Source: Tolypothrix brevis GSE-NOS-MK-07-07A (GTDB taxonomy: Bacteria > Cyanobacteriota > Cyanobacteriia > Cyanobacteriales > Nostocaceae). From it: a DNA stretch of 64,000 nt. Of the stretch, positions 35,558 through 44,727 are shown piece after piece (the first letter of the stretch is position 1; the number at the start of each line of letters is the position of its first letter). The position numbers and the translations under genes were made by a program. The notes under the pieces are model-generated. The model ran no database searches. It saw only the letters and a program-made list of their open reading frames with translations, and was not told the origin of the DNA. The stretch is from NCBI GenBank assembly GCA_019358985.1, contig JAHHIJ010000003.1, positions 124,001-188,000 on the forward strand, in the 5' to 3' direction.

Positions 35558-36340
35558 ATGTTCTCTTTATCTCGTCAAAGTGTTAATACATTTTTTTTAC
35601 TATTTTTGTGTATCTTCGGAGTTGGATTAATCCAATTTACGCGACTGCAAAAACAGAACAGTAGCAATAAACTTGCATCTTTAAAAATAGAAAGAGAAAT
35701 TAATTCCGAAAAAATGCGCCTTCATTTCCTGAAAAGAATGCCCACCTTTGGCTATAAAAACTTAATTGCCAATTGGGTATATCTCGATTTTTTGCAATAC
35801 TTTGGTGATGATGAAATTCGTGAAAAAACAGGTTATAGTCTAAGTCCAGAATATTTTGAAGTTATCTTGAGAAACGATCCGCGATTTTTAACGGCTTATA
35901 TTGGTCTTTCTACTAGTACCTCTATGTATGCTGCCATGCCAAAAAGGTCTGTTGCATTAATGGAGAAAAGTTTAAAGTCACTATCTCCTTGGGTTCCTGA
36001 AAAGTCTTATTATGTGTGGCGTTATAAAGCAATTGATGAGTTATTATTTTTAGGTAATTCTCCAGCCGCAATACAATCTTTTGAAACGGCGGCAAACTGG
36101 GCGAATAACTATTCAGATGAAGAGAGTAGACAAGTTGTAACTCTTTCTCAGCAAACCGCTGAGTTTCTCAGTGATAATCCTGATAGTAAACATGCTCAAA
36201 TTGCTTCATGGGCAATGGTTTTAACTAATCATGTTGATGAGAAAACCCGAAAAATAGCAATTGGACAAATCGAAGCTTTGGGAGGAAAGGTAATCAGTAC
36301 TCCTCAAGGAAACCAAATTAAATTTCCGAATAAAGATTGA
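35558..36340 (+). CDS. Membrane-anchored cyanobacterial protein of unknown function
   Basis: The 260-residue protein starts with a single N-terminal membrane segment (FFLLFLCIFGVGLIQF). A helical extramembrane part follows, including LIANWVYLDFLQYFGDDEIR, DPRFLTAYIGLSTSTSMYAA and a helix pair AIQSFETAANWANNY that looks TPR-like. I do not recognise a named domain. Proteins with this FGYKNLIANWVYLDFLQYFGD-like start occur across cyanobacteria as unnamed conserved proteins. The soluble part could face the periplasm or lumen. It is monocistronic, with repeats downstream. Confidence 0.65.
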   Translation: MFSLSRQSVNTFFLLFLCIFGVGLIQFTRLQKQNSSNKLASLKIEREINSEKMRLHFLKRMPTFGYKNLIANWVYLDFLQYFGDDEIREKTGYSLSPEYFEVILRNDPRFLTAYIGLSTSTSMYAAMPKRSVALMEKSLKSLSPWVPEKSYYVWRYKAIDELLFLGNSPAAIQSFETAANWANNYSDEESRQVVTLSQQTAEFLSDNPDSKHAQIASWAMVLTNHVDEKTRKIAIGQIEALGGKVISTPQGNQIKFPNKD

Positions 36341-36418
36341 ATAGTTGTTAGTTGCTCATTGTTGGTTTTAATACAATGCAATTCAGTTAAGGAGTTGGTG
36401 GTAAAAAATGGTATATCC

Positions 36419-36447
36419 GTAGAGACGTAGCATTGCTACGTCTCTAC
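36419..36447. repeat. AGCATTGCT-type palindrome
   Basis: This is a near-perfect 29-bp inverted repeat with arms GTAGAGACGTAGCA and TGCTACGTCTCTAC. It lies 8 bp before the two-hairpin element. Confidence 0.9.
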
Positions 36448-36454
36448 GAGTTGC

Positions 36455-36520
36455 GTTCGTTTAGCCATTCGGCTAGAAGCCTGGGGCTAAACGAACAAAG
36501 CCCGCGTAGGCGGGCTTTTT
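36455..36520. repeat. Two-hairpin repeat element, copy 2
   Basis: The outer stem GTTCGTTTAGCC (36455-36466) pairs perfectly with GGCTAAACGAAC (36485-36496) around an inner GGCT/AGCC hairpin. A second hairpin AGCCCGC/GCGGGCT ends in TTTTT. Compared with the copy at 23366-23429 the outer stem has a wholly different sequence but is again complementary. The T run means it may terminate transcription. Confidence 0.8.
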
Positions 36521-36592
36521 AAGAGTATATTTACAGAGAATTGCTATTGGTTGCTAATATTAACTACTAACCACTAACTACTCACACTTGCT

Positions 36593-37381
36593 TTGTTTTG
36601 GTATAACGGCAAAATAATTGAGTCTCAAACCTTAGAGTTAGCAATTGACGATCCAGGGTTACTTTATGGAGCGACGGTTTTTACTACGATGCGGGTTTAT
36701 GACAACTCGCTAGATAGTAGTTTAACTAACTGGCTGTCACATTGCGATCGCCTAAAATCTAGTTTACAAACTTTTGGTTGGCAGCAACCAGATTGGAAGC
36801 GTCTGCGTCAAGGTGCACAAACTATCATGGCACACTTTCCTATTCTGAGAATTACTGTCTTTTCTGATGGACGAGAGTGGATAACTGGCAGATTATTAAT
36901 TCCGGGTTTGACTTTTAAGCAACAATATGGTATTGTTTGCGTCCTTTCACTACCAGAATATTATCGCAGTCTTCCCATTCACAAAACTGGAAATTACCTG
37001 AGTGCTTGGTTGGCAAAAAATAGCGCTCAAAAGTTGAATGCTCAAGAAGCGATTTTAGTTTCGTCAGCGGGAAATTGGTTAGAAACAAGTACTGGCAATC
37101 TTTGGGGATGGCTTGACGGCTGTTGGTGGACACCTCCAAAAGAAGGAATTTTGCCAGGAATTATGCGATCGCAATTAATAAATTACCTTCACACTCAGCA
37201 GCAAGTAGTGAGAGAGGAACCTTGGACACCAGAGTTAGTCAAAAAATTTGAGGCGATCGCTTACAGTAATTGCGTAGTCGAGATTATCCCCATCCACACC
37301 GTCATTCAGCCGACAGGAAAGCTAGAATATGATCCCAGACATCCAATTTTTCAGCAATTACGGGAACTTTATCTAGCATGA
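36593..37381 (+). CDS. Class IV aminotransferase, probable aminodeoxychorismate lyase
   Basis: The 262-residue fold-type IV PLP enzyme begins FWYNGKIIES with IDDPGLLYGATVFTTMRVYD. The likely PLP lysine is in HKTGNYLSAWLAKNSAQ, followed by EAILVSSAGNWLETSTGNLW, the cofactor-cradle motif. This resembles 4-amino-4-deoxychorismate lyase (PabC), which makes p-aminobenzoate for folate. Branched-chain or D-amino-acid transaminases are alternatives. The start is a TTG, the only initiator placing the family's F-W-Y-N-G start correctly. With folK 23 kb away, the pathway link is functional only, not by linkage. Confidence 0.82.
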   Translation: MFWYNGKIIESQTLELAIDDPGLLYGATVFTTMRVYDNSLDSSLTNWLSHCDRLKSSLQTFGWQQPDWKRLRQGAQTIMAHFPILRITVFSDGREWITGRLLIPGLTFKQQYGIVCVLSLPEYYRSLPIHKTGNYLSAWLAKNSAQKLNAQEAILVSSAGNWLETSTGNLWGWLDGCWWTPPKEGILPGIMRSQLINYLHTQQQVVREEPWTPELVKKFEAIAYSNCVVEIIPIHTVIQPTGKLEYDPRHPIFQQLRELYLA

Positions 37382-37517
37382 GGGTGCGGCAATCTGATAT
37401 ACCTTAAGATAAGTTAACATAATTCTTATAATGCCCTCTCTTAACCGAGACACTACGCGATGGCGCGAAACGCCGGCTGGAAGCTACGCACAAAAAGTAT
37501 TGGAGGATTGACCAAGC

Positions 37518-39356
37518 GTGAATAAAAGATGGAGAAATGCGGGGCTGTACGCACTGCTTTTTATTGTTGTCATAGCATTAGGAACAGCATTCTTTGACAA
37601 ACAACCCCAAAGCAGAGAAACATGGCGTTACAGCCAGTTTATTCAAGAAGTTGAAAACAATAACGTTGCAAAAGTCAGTTTAAGTGCAGATCGATCTACG
37701 GCTCTTGTGAAGTCGAATCAAGGAACCCAGTTTATAGTCACCTTGGTCAACGATCCAGACTTGATTAACACTCTCAGCGCTAAAGGTGTTGATATTTCTG
37801 TCTTGCCGCAAACCGATGAAGGGTTTTGGTTTAAGGCACTCAGCAGCTTATTTTTCCCAGTATTGCTTTTGGTTGGCTTATTCTTTTTGCTACGTCGTGC
37901 CCAAAATGGTCCCGGTAGCCAAGCAATGAACTTTGGTAAGTCTAAAGCCAGAGTGCAAATGGAGCCACAAACCCAAGTCACTTTTGGTGATGTTGCGGGT
38001 ATCGACCAAGCGAAGCTGGAATTAAACGAAGTTGTAGACTTTCTCAAAAACGCCGATCGCTTTACCGCCGTTGGTGCAAAAATTCCTAAAGGTGTCCTGC
38101 TAGTTGGTCCTCCGGGTACAGGTAAAACCTTACTAGCTCGTGCTGTAGCGGGTGAAGCGGGTGTTCCCTTCTTCTCCATCTCTGGTTCCGAGTTTGTGGA
38201 AATGTTCGTCGGTGTAGGTGCATCCCGCGTCCGTGACTTGTTCGAGCAAGCTAAATCTAATGCTCCGTGTATCGTCTTCATCGATGAAATTGACGCTGTA
38301 GGTCGTCAGCGGGGTGCCGGTTTAGGTGGTGGTAACGATGAGCGCGAACAAACCCTCAACCAGTTGCTGACCGAAATGGACGGCTTTGAGGGCAACACCG
38401 GCATTATCATTATTGCTGCTACCAACCGTCCCGATGTTTTGGATGCAGCATTGTTGCGTCCCGGTCGTTTTGACCGTCAAGTTGTGGTGGATCGTCCGGA
38501 TTATGCTGGACGCAGCGAAATTCTCAAAGTTCATGCTCGTGGCAAGACTTTGGCAAAGGATGTGGACTTGGATAAAATTGCCCGTCGTACCCCTGGTTTC
38601 ACCGGTGCGGATTTGTCCAATTTGTTGAATGAAGCGGCAATTTTGGCAGCACGACGGAATTTGACCGAAATTTCAATGGACGAAATCAACGATGCCATTG
38701 ATCGCGTGTTGGCTGGTCCAGAGAAGAAAGACCGAGTAATGAGCGAAAAGCGCAAGACTTTGGTAGCTTATCACGAAGCTGGTCACGCTTTAGTTGGTGC
38801 TTTGATGCCAGATTATGACCCAGTGCAAAAAATTAGCATTATTCCTCGCGGTCGTGCAGGCGGTTTAACTTGGTTTACCCCCAGCGAAGACCGGATGGAC
38901 ACTGGTTTATACAGCCGCTCCTATCTGGAAAATCAGATGGCTGTAGCTTTGGGTGGTCGGATTGCTGAAGAAATCATCTTTGGTGAAGAGGAAGTGACTA
39001 CAGGCGCTTCTAACGACTTACAACAAGTAGCGCGTGTTGCTCGGCAGATGATAACACGATTTGGCATGAGCGATCGCTTGGGTCCAGTTGCCCTTGGTCG
39101 TCAACAAGGTAACATGTTTCTCGGTCGGGATATCATGTCAGAACGCGATTTCTCGGAAGAAACAGCCGCAGCAGTTGATGAAGAAGTCCGCAAACTTGTG
39201 GATGTAGCTTATCTACGTGCTAAAGATGTTTTGGTTAGCAACCGTCACATTCTCGATCTCATCGCGCAAATGCTCGTTGATAAGGAAACTGTGGATGCTG
39301 ATGAGTTGCAAGAAATCCTCGTGAGCAACGATGTAAAAACCGCTGCGTTTGCGTAA
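37518..39356 (+). CDS. ftsH: ATP-dependent zinc metalloprotease FtsH
   Basis: FtsH is a hexameric membrane AAA+ protease that degrades damaged membrane proteins, including photosystem II D1 in cyanobacteria. The 612-residue protein has an N-terminal membrane helix (about 8-24), a second helix near 108-126, Walker A GPPGTGKT near 197, the pore motif [16 protein letters not shown] region [17 protein letters not shown], and the zinc site HEAGH near 419. The start is GTG. Cyanobacteria have three or four FtsH paralogues, and which one this is cannot be decided here. A GC-rich hairpin follows the stop. Confidence 0.96.
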   Translation: MNKRWRNAGLYALLFIVVIALGTAFFDKQPQSRETWRYSQFIQEVENNNVAKVSLSADRSTALVKSNQGTQFIVTLVNDPDLINTLSAKGVDISVLPQTDEGFWFKALSSLFFPVLLLVGLFFLLRRAQNGPGSQAMNFGKSKARVQMEPQTQVTFGDVAGIDQAKLELNEVVDFLKNADRFTAVGAKIPKGVLLVGPPGTGKTLLARAVAGEAGVPFFSISGSEFVEMFVGVGASRVRDLFEQAKSNAPCIVFIDEIDAVGRQRGAGLGGGNDEREQTLNQLLTEMDGFEGNTGIIIIAATNRPDVLDAALLRPGRFDRQVVVDRPDYAGRSEILKVHARGKTLAKDVDLDKIARRTPGFTGADLSNLLNEAAILAARRNLTEISMDEINDAIDRVLAGPEKKDRVMSEKRKTLVAYHEAGHALVGALMPDYDPVQKISIIPRGRAGGLTWFTPSEDRMDTGLYSRSYLENQMAVALGGRIAEEIIFGEEEVTTGASNDLQQVARVARQMITRFGMSDRLGPVALGRQQGNMFLGRDIMSERDFSEETAAAVDEEVRKLVDVAYLRAKDVLVSNRHILDLIAQMLVDKETVDADELQEILVSNDVKTAAFA

Positions 39357-39362
39357 TTATCG

Positions 39363-39384
39363 AGGGCGGGGAAATCCCGCCCTT
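39363..39384. terminator. GC-rich hairpin after ftsH
   Basis: GGGCGGG and CCCGCCC pair around GAAAT just after the ftsH stop codon. There is only a short T run, so it is a weak terminator or an mRNA end-stabilising structure. Confidence 0.5.
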
Positions 39385-39534
39385 ACACGAGTTAATTAAC
39401 AATTCATAACTTTTGATTAGGGTAATTCTGGTACTTTCCATTGCCCTATTTTTTTAGTTTCAAAAAGTAGAACAGGTTGCAATACAAAAAATATAAACTA
39501 CCGATACCAGTCGAGCCTCTTGAAGTAAATGTCT

Positions 39535-40260
39535 CTAAAGGCTATTTGGATCTACGCCCATAGCACGCAGCCTTTCTGCTAGTAATTGAGCGCGTTGTTC
39601 AGCTTCTTGAGCGCGTTGTTCAGCTTCTTGAGCGCGTTCATCGCCAGTTAGCAAAATATTCCCATCTTTGTAACACCAACGCAACCAAATATCTTGTCTA
39701 CCTTCAAATTCTCCTTCCCAGAGAGTCAAACCTAAACCAACTTGTTCTAACCAAGTTTCTGTAGTTTCAAAATAACGCCTTCCTCTAAGTTCATAAATGC
39801 GTAGCGATTGTCCTAATTGCTGAGTGGGGTCATATACAATGTAGTAACTCACCCGCATGTGTTCATAAATTTCTAGTTTTTTCCCCAGTTCATTACCTTC
39901 TTTATTTGAGACAATTTCAATTGCCACTTCTGGTGGTTTACCAAAACGCCAAACCATGTAACAACGATTTTGCTTTTCCCACCAATTTTGAGGCACTTGT
40001 ACATCTAAGCTGAGGAAAATATCGGGTACAATGGGAGGCTCACCGTCTGTATGATAAATGCCGACATTAGCCTCGGCTAGAAAAGTTTGATTTTGTCGAG
40101 AACTGTAAAGAGAACCGACTGCGAGTCGTTGTTGTTTAGCAGAGGCGAAATTATCCACAGGGGTATCGTCTTCAGTGACTAGCTGGTTAGCATCTGGTAC
40201 ATAATAATCATCATTATTGATCAAAAGTTGCTCAACCATAAGTTGATTTACCAATTTCAA
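39535..40260 (-). CDS. Uma2 family protein with coiled-coil tail
   Basis: The 241-residue Uma2/DUF820 protein has the nuclease-site strands PPIVPDIFLSLDVQVPQ and PPEVAIEIVSNKEGNELGKK, then VSYYIVYDP. It ends with a charged tail of heptad-like units AQEAEQRAQEAEQRAQ and LLAERLRAMGVDPNSL, a form widespread in cyanobacteria. The tail matches the relic at 20071-20142. The N-terminal YYVPDANQL segment is also conserved in this subgroup. Function in the cell is not established. Confidence 0.87.
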   Translation of the reverse strand: MKLVNQLMVEQLLINNDDYYVPDANQLVTEDDTPVDNFASAKQQRLAVGSLYSSRQNQTFLAEANVGIYHTDGEPPIVPDIFLSLDVQVPQNWWEKQNRCYMVWRFGKPPEVAIEIVSNKEGNELGKKLEIYEHMRVSYYIVYDPTQQLGQSLRIYELRGRRYFETTETWLEQVGLGLTLWEGEFEGRQDIWLRWCYKDGNILLTGDERAQEAEQRAQEAEQRAQLLAERLRAMGVDPNSL

Positions 40261-40351
40261 GTGTTATTTCTAGGTTAGATGATTGGAGAATAAAAAGTGC
40301 GATCAGCCTTTATGCTTTGGTTATCACACTTTCTGTAGTCGGATAATATCG

Positions 40352-40460
40352 TATAGCAATCCTAGATGATTCATGAAAAATAAAAACTCGCTCACAGACG
40401 TAGCATTGCTACGTCTCTACAAGTAGAGGGGTTTTCACGCTCTTATTTAGGATTGCTATA
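40352..40460. mobile_element. 109-bp MITE-like element with 13-bp terminal inverted repeats
   Basis: TATAGCAATCCTA (40352-40364) and TAGGATTGCTATA (40448-40460) are perfect inverted ends. The interior has no coding sequence and holds an AGCATTGCT-type palindrome at 40396-40420. No clear target-site duplication was found. A single matching end lies near 9993-10004. Confidence 0.7.
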
Positions 40461-40514
40461 TACCTCCCAAGGATATTGTGTAACAATCTACTTGAAAATT
40501 AGTGCATTTCACCC

Positions 40515-41984
40515 ATGATTATTGAAGATAAACAACAACGCAACTGGAAACCTATAATCAAAGAATTTGAGGCTGTACTGGGCAAAAACGGGGTAGTACA
40601 GCGTCGAGAAGAACTGATCACCTATGAGTGTGATGGTTTGACTAGCTATAGTCAACGTCCAGCTGTGGTAGTTTTGCCAAGAACTACAGAACAAGTTGCC
40701 CAATTGGTGAAGATATGCGATCGCTATTCTATCCCTTTTATTGCCCGTGGCTCTGGTACCGGTTTATCTGGTGGTGCTTTGCCAATTGAAAATTCTGTTT
40801 TAATTGTCACTTCTTTAATGCGGCAAATACTCAACGTTGATTTAGAAAATCAGCGCGTAGTCGTTCAACCTGGGGTAATTAACAATTGGGTAACACAAAC
40901 CGTTTCTGGTGCTGGATTTTACTATGCTCCCGATCCTTCAAGTCAAATTATCTGCTCAATTGGTGGCAATGTGGCAGAAAATTCTGGAGGAGTGCATTGC
41001 TTGAAGTACGGTGTCACCACTAACCACGTTCTCGGATTGAAAATTGTCACACCTGATGGTTCAATTGTCGATATCGGCGGACAAATTCCGGAAATGCCTG
41101 GTTATGATTTAACAGGTATATTTGTTGGTTCTGAAGGCACTTTAGGAATTGCCACAGAAATTACTTTGCGAATTCTCAAAAGCGCAGAATCAATTTGCGT
41201 CCTTCTAGCAGATTTTACCACAGTTGAAGCAGCAGCAGAAAGTGTTTCTGATATCATCAGCGCCGGAATTATTCCTGGGGGGATGGAAATGATGGATAAT
41301 ATCAGCATCAATGCTGTGGAAGATGTAGTTGCTACTAATTGTTATCCTCGCGATGCTACGGCAATTTTGTTAGTAGAAATCGACGGGTTAGAAGTGGAAG
41401 TTGCCGCAAATAAACAGCGGGTTGCGGAAATTTGTCTAAAAAATGGTGCGCGGAACATTACTTCTGCTAGTGACTTAGAAACGCGATTAAAATTGTGGAA
41501 AGGACGCAAAGCCGCTTTTGCCGCTGCGGGACATTTAAGTCCTGATTATTATGTTCAAGATGGCGTAATTCCCCGCACGCAATTACCTTACGTCTTGCAA
41601 GAAATTGAGGCATTAAGTCAAAAGTTTGGTTATCAAATTGCGAATGTATTTCACGCAGGAGATGGCAATCTTCACCCACTAATTCTCTTTGATAACTCCG
41701 TTGAAGGAGCATTAGAAAAGGTGGAAGAACTTGGTGGAGAAATTCTGAAACTTTGTGTGAAAGTAGGTGGGAGTATTTCTGGGGAACATGGCATTGGTGC
41801 AGATAAAAAATGTTATATGCCAGATATGTTTAGCGAGATAGATTTAGAAACTATGCAATGGGTTCGGCAAGTTTTTAATCCTCAAGGTTTAGCAAATCCT
41901 GGAAAGATTTTTCCCACCCCACGTACTTGTGGTGAAGCTGCTTCTGCAAGTAAGCAGCAGTTTGAAGGTGTAGAACTGTTTTAA
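40515..41984 (+). CDS. glcD: Glycolate dehydrogenase FAD subunit (GlcD-type oxidase)
   Basis: The 489-residue FAD-linked oxidase of the VAO family has the FAD-binding segments VVLPRTTEQVAQLVKIC and IARGSGTGLSGGALP, then SSQIICSIGGNVAENSGG and VFHAGDGNLHPLILFD, and ends with KVGGSISGEHGIGADKK and NPQGLANPGKIFPT. These identify GlcD, which oxidises glycolate to glyoxylate in photorespiration. D-lactate dehydrogenase activity has also been reported for related proteins. GlcE and GlcF are not adjacent, as is common in cyanobacteria. A tRNA-Lys follows downstream. Confidence 0.92.
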   Translation: MIIEDKQQRNWKPIIKEFEAVLGKNGVVQRREELITYECDGLTSYSQRPAVVVLPRTTEQVAQLVKICDRYSIPFIARGSGTGLSGGALPIENSVLIVTSLMRQILNVDLENQRVVVQPGVINNWVTQTVSGAGFYYAPDPSSQIICSIGGNVAENSGGVHCLKYGVTTNHVLGLKIVTPDGSIVDIGGQIPEMPGYDLTGIFVGSEGTLGIATEITLRILKSAESICVLLADFTTVEAAAESVSDIISAGIIPGGMEMMDNISINAVEDVVATNCYPRDATAILLVEIDGLEVEVAANKQRVAEICLKNGARNITSASDLETRLKLWKGRKAAFAAAGHLSPDYYVQDGVIPRTQLPYVLQEIEALSQKFGYQIANVFHAGDGNLHPLILFDNSVEGALEKVEELGGEILKLCVKVGGSISGEHGIGADKKCYMPDMFSEIDLETMQWVRQVFNPQGLANPGKIFPTPRTCGEAASASKQQFEGVELF

Positions 41985-42049
41985 ATTTTGCACCAAAATG
42001 CATTTGACTTTGCAACCGAGACGAAGTATGCTATAGTTAAAGGCGGCGT

Positions 42050-42121
<72 letters not shown>

Positions 42122-42144
42122 TCGCTTTCATTGGTCATATATTG

Positions 42145-43404
42145 TTATGGAAGAACCCTACTCAACAACTTCCGTCGCAAATTATCTAACGCTGTAGACG
42201 CGCTGAGGTGACGAATTAAAGACCGACCTCGCACTGCACCAAATCGATATTCAAAACTTTCCACTTCGCCATTTGCTGCTGCTAAACCGATGTAAACTAA
42301 ACCTACGGGCTTTGTATCAGTTCCCCCACCTGGTCCTGCGACACCAGTGATACTTAGTCCCCAAGTGGTCGCGAGACGCGATCGCACTCCAATTGCCATT
42401 TGTTCTGCTACAGTAGCGCTTACTGCCCCAAATTTAGCTAAGTCTTCCGGGTTCACCCCCAGCAGTCCAACTTTCACCGAGTTGTCGTAAGAAATTACCC
42501 CACCCCAAAAGTATTCAGAACTACCAGAAATGTCCGTCAACATCTGCCCCAGTCCGCCACCTGTGCAGGATTCTGCTACTGAAAGCGTTTCCCCATGCGA
42601 TCGCAATAACTCACCCACCACAGACGCAAGGGTGTCGGAATCAGCACCATAATAATCTAACCCACCAATGTCTTTAAGTTGTTTCTCAACAGGTGAAATC
42701 AATTCCTGGGCTGCGGATTGTGAAGCAGCTTTTGCAGAAACTCGCAAGCGTACTTCCCCCTTTCCTGCATAAGGCGCTACCGTTGGGTTAGGCAAATTCA
42801 AATAGGATGACACCTTCTCTGCTAAAGCAGATTCAGCAATGCCCCAAAATTTTAACATCCGACTGTAAATAATTTCCTTGCCCCAACCTTGGCTTTTGAG
42901 ATAAGGTACTGAGGTTTCTTCCCACATTCGATGCATTTCACTAGGCACACCAGGGAAAGTGAAAATTGTTAATTCGGGACGGGGATGCCAAATTATACCC
43001 GGTGCTGTACCAGTGGGGTTGGGCAAAATTTCTGCACCTTGAGGAATTAAAGCTTGCTTGCGGTTGCTGGGAGTCATTATGCGATCGCGCAAAGCATATT
43101 TACGAGTAATATCTTCGATGATGTCAGCGCGTTCTACTAAGGGTACACCAAAAAAATCAGCGATCGCTTCACACGTCAAATCATCAGGTGTCGGACCAAG
43201 ACCACCAGTAAAAATAAGAATTTGCGCTCTGGAAATAGCAATTTCTATAACTTGTTTCAGCCGTTCTGGATTATCTCCCACCACCGTTTGATAATAGTGA
43301 GGAATTCCTAGCTGTGCTAATTCTTGTGCCAAAAATTTAGCATTGCTGTTAAGAATATCTCCTAACAGCAATTCGGTACCAACACAAATAATTTCTGCAC
43401 TCAT
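42145..43404 (-). CDS. cinA: CinA family nicotinamide-nucleotide amidohydrolase
   Basis: CinA starts at MSAEIICVGTELLLGDILNS, so I set the start at the ATG complementary to 43402-43404. A longer frame would translate 35 codons of repeats and a palindrome. The N-terminal COG1058 domain (molybdopterin-binding-like) has IFTGGLGPTPDDLTCEA. The C-terminal domain has SVAESCTGGGLGQMLTD and ITGVAGPGGGTDTKPVGLVY, the deamidase signature. It hydrolyses nicotinamide mononucleotide or pyrophosphates and is linked to competence in some bacteria. It is followed by tRNA-Lys in opposite orientation. Confidence 0.93.
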   Translation of the reverse strand: MSAEIICVGTELLLGDILNSNAKFLAQELAQLGIPHYYQTVVGDNPERLKQVIEIAISRAQILIFTGGLGPTPDDLTCEAIADFFGVPLVERADIIEDITRKYALRDRIMTPSNRKQALIPQGAEILPNPTGTAPGIIWHPRPELTIFTFPGVPSEMHRMWEETSVPYLKSQGWGKEIIYSRMLKFWGIAESALAEKVSSYLNLPNPTVAPYAGKGEVRLRVSAKAASQSAAQELISPVEKQLKDIGGLDYYGADSDTLASVVGELLRSHGETLSVAESCTGGGLGQMLTDISGSSEYFWGGVISYDNSVKVGLLGVNPEDLAKFGAVSATVAEQMAIGVRSRLATTWGLSITGVAGPGGGTDTKPVGLVYIGLAAANGEVESFEYRFGAVRGRSLIRHLSASTALDNLRRKLLSRVLP

Positions 43405-43471
43405 TACAATTGTTAGGTGATAATTGTTGGTTGATAGTTGATAGTTGTTGGTTAAATTTCTGACTAACATT

Positions 43472-43499
43472 GTAGAGACGCGATTAATCGCGTCTCTAC
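43472..43499. repeat. Perfect 28-bp palindrome upstream of cinA
   Basis: The arms are GTAGAGACGCGATT and AATCGCGTCTCTAC, fully symmetric. It shares the GTAGAGACG ends with the other palindromes but has a different core (CGATTAATCG). Confidence 0.9.
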
Positions 43500-43513
43500 C
43501 CCTAACCAATCCT

Positions 43514-44560
43514 TTAAGATTGTCGAGCGTGTTTCCAAACTCGCCAACTGATTAAGCATACCAAAGAGGTGGTAGCACAGGCGTAAGCAATGCCACTGGG
43601 AATTCCAGCAATAGCTAATGCCAAACTTCCCACCCATAAAGTTAAAGAGTAAATGAATAAAACCGTCAATCTGTGGGATAAACCAGCCTGTAGCAGTCGG
43701 TGATGCAGATGGCGTTTATCTGCACTAAAAGGCGATTTTCCGTGGCGTAGTCGTGCCAAAATGACGGCGGACATATCAACAATTGGCACTGCCAAAATCA
43801 GATAAGGCAATAATACGGCAGTGAAAGCAGGGATTTTCACCAAACCAATTACACCGACAGATGCCAGGGTGAATCCCATAAAATAAGCCCCGCCATCTCC
43901 CATAAATATTTGTGCTGGGTTGAAATTATAGCGGAGAAATCCTAGTGAAGCGCCGGCTAAAGCTGCTGCAATCAAAGCTGCTGCTGGTTGCCGCATAAAT
44001 AATGCCACTACCAACATGACTACAGCGGCAATTCCCGACACACCGGCAGCTAATCCATCTAAACCGTCAATCCAGTTTATGGCATTTACCATTCCCACCA
44101 GCCAAATAACGGTGATAGGTAAACTCAGCCATTCCAGGTGAACTATTCCGACTGTGGGAATGCTAACAAAATCTATGCTTACACCTGCTTTCCAAGCACC
44201 AGCGGCAACGACAACTTGCATGATTAAGCGAGTCAGGGGAGATAAGTTTAACAAATCATCTGCTAAACCAATCAGAAAAAAGCCAACACCACCTAAAGTA
44301 ACTCCCCAAATTTGCCATTCTTTTTCCGGAGGTAAAATTCCAAATCCACCCAACCACCAAACAATTAGTAGAGAAATTATAGTACCCGCGAAGATAGAAA
44401 CTCCTCCCAGGCGCACCATCGGGCGTTGATGCACTTTTCGACCACCAGGTTGGTCTACACGTCCACTTTTTATGCCAATGTTTCTGACATCAGGCGTAGT
44501 CCAGAGAACGACTACGGCAGCCACAAGGAAGGCAATCAGATGATAAATCAGAGGAGGCAT
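43514..44560 (-). CDS. MraY/WecA family undecaprenyl-phosphate transferase
   Basis: The 348-residue polytopic membrane protein has about ten hydrophobic segments. The family motifs are present: DQPGGRKVHQRPMVRLGG near the start, ADDLLNLSPLTRL, NWIDGLDGLAAGVSG and MGDGGAYFMGFTLA, and the loop DKRHLHHRLLQAG. It transfers a sugar-1-phosphate to undecaprenyl phosphate. The HHRLLQAG loop fits WecA/TagO-type GlcNAc-1-P transferases rather than MraY, so it probably starts a surface polysaccharide. It sits between cinA and glyA on the same strand. Confidence 0.9.
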   Translation of the reverse strand: MPPLIYHLIAFLVAAVVVLWTTPDVRNIGIKSGRVDQPGGRKVHQRPMVRLGGVSIFAGTIISLLIVWWLGGFGILPPEKEWQIWGVTLGGVGFFLIGLADDLLNLSPLTRLIMQVVVAAGAWKAGVSIDFVSIPTVGIVHLEWLSLPITVIWLVGMVNAINWIDGLDGLAAGVSGIAAVVMLVVALFMRQPAAALIAAALAGASLGFLRYNFNPAQIFMGDGGAYFMGFTLASVGVIGLVKIPAFTAVLLPYLILAVPIVDMSAVILARLRHGKSPFSADKRHLHHRLLQAGLSHRLTVLFIYSLTLWVGSLALAIAGIPSGIAYACATTSLVCLISWRVWKHARQS

Positions 44561-44727
44561 TTGTATCTTTAATAAGTAGTTTGACTAGAGAAAAATATCT
44601 AAAGGGATATATCTTCCTATATCTACTACATTTGGGTCATTAATCAGCATGAGAATAAAAAAGGATAAAGTATGAAGTTTAAGATTTTTTACTCTTCATC
44701 TTTCATACTTTACCCTTTGCTAATCCC

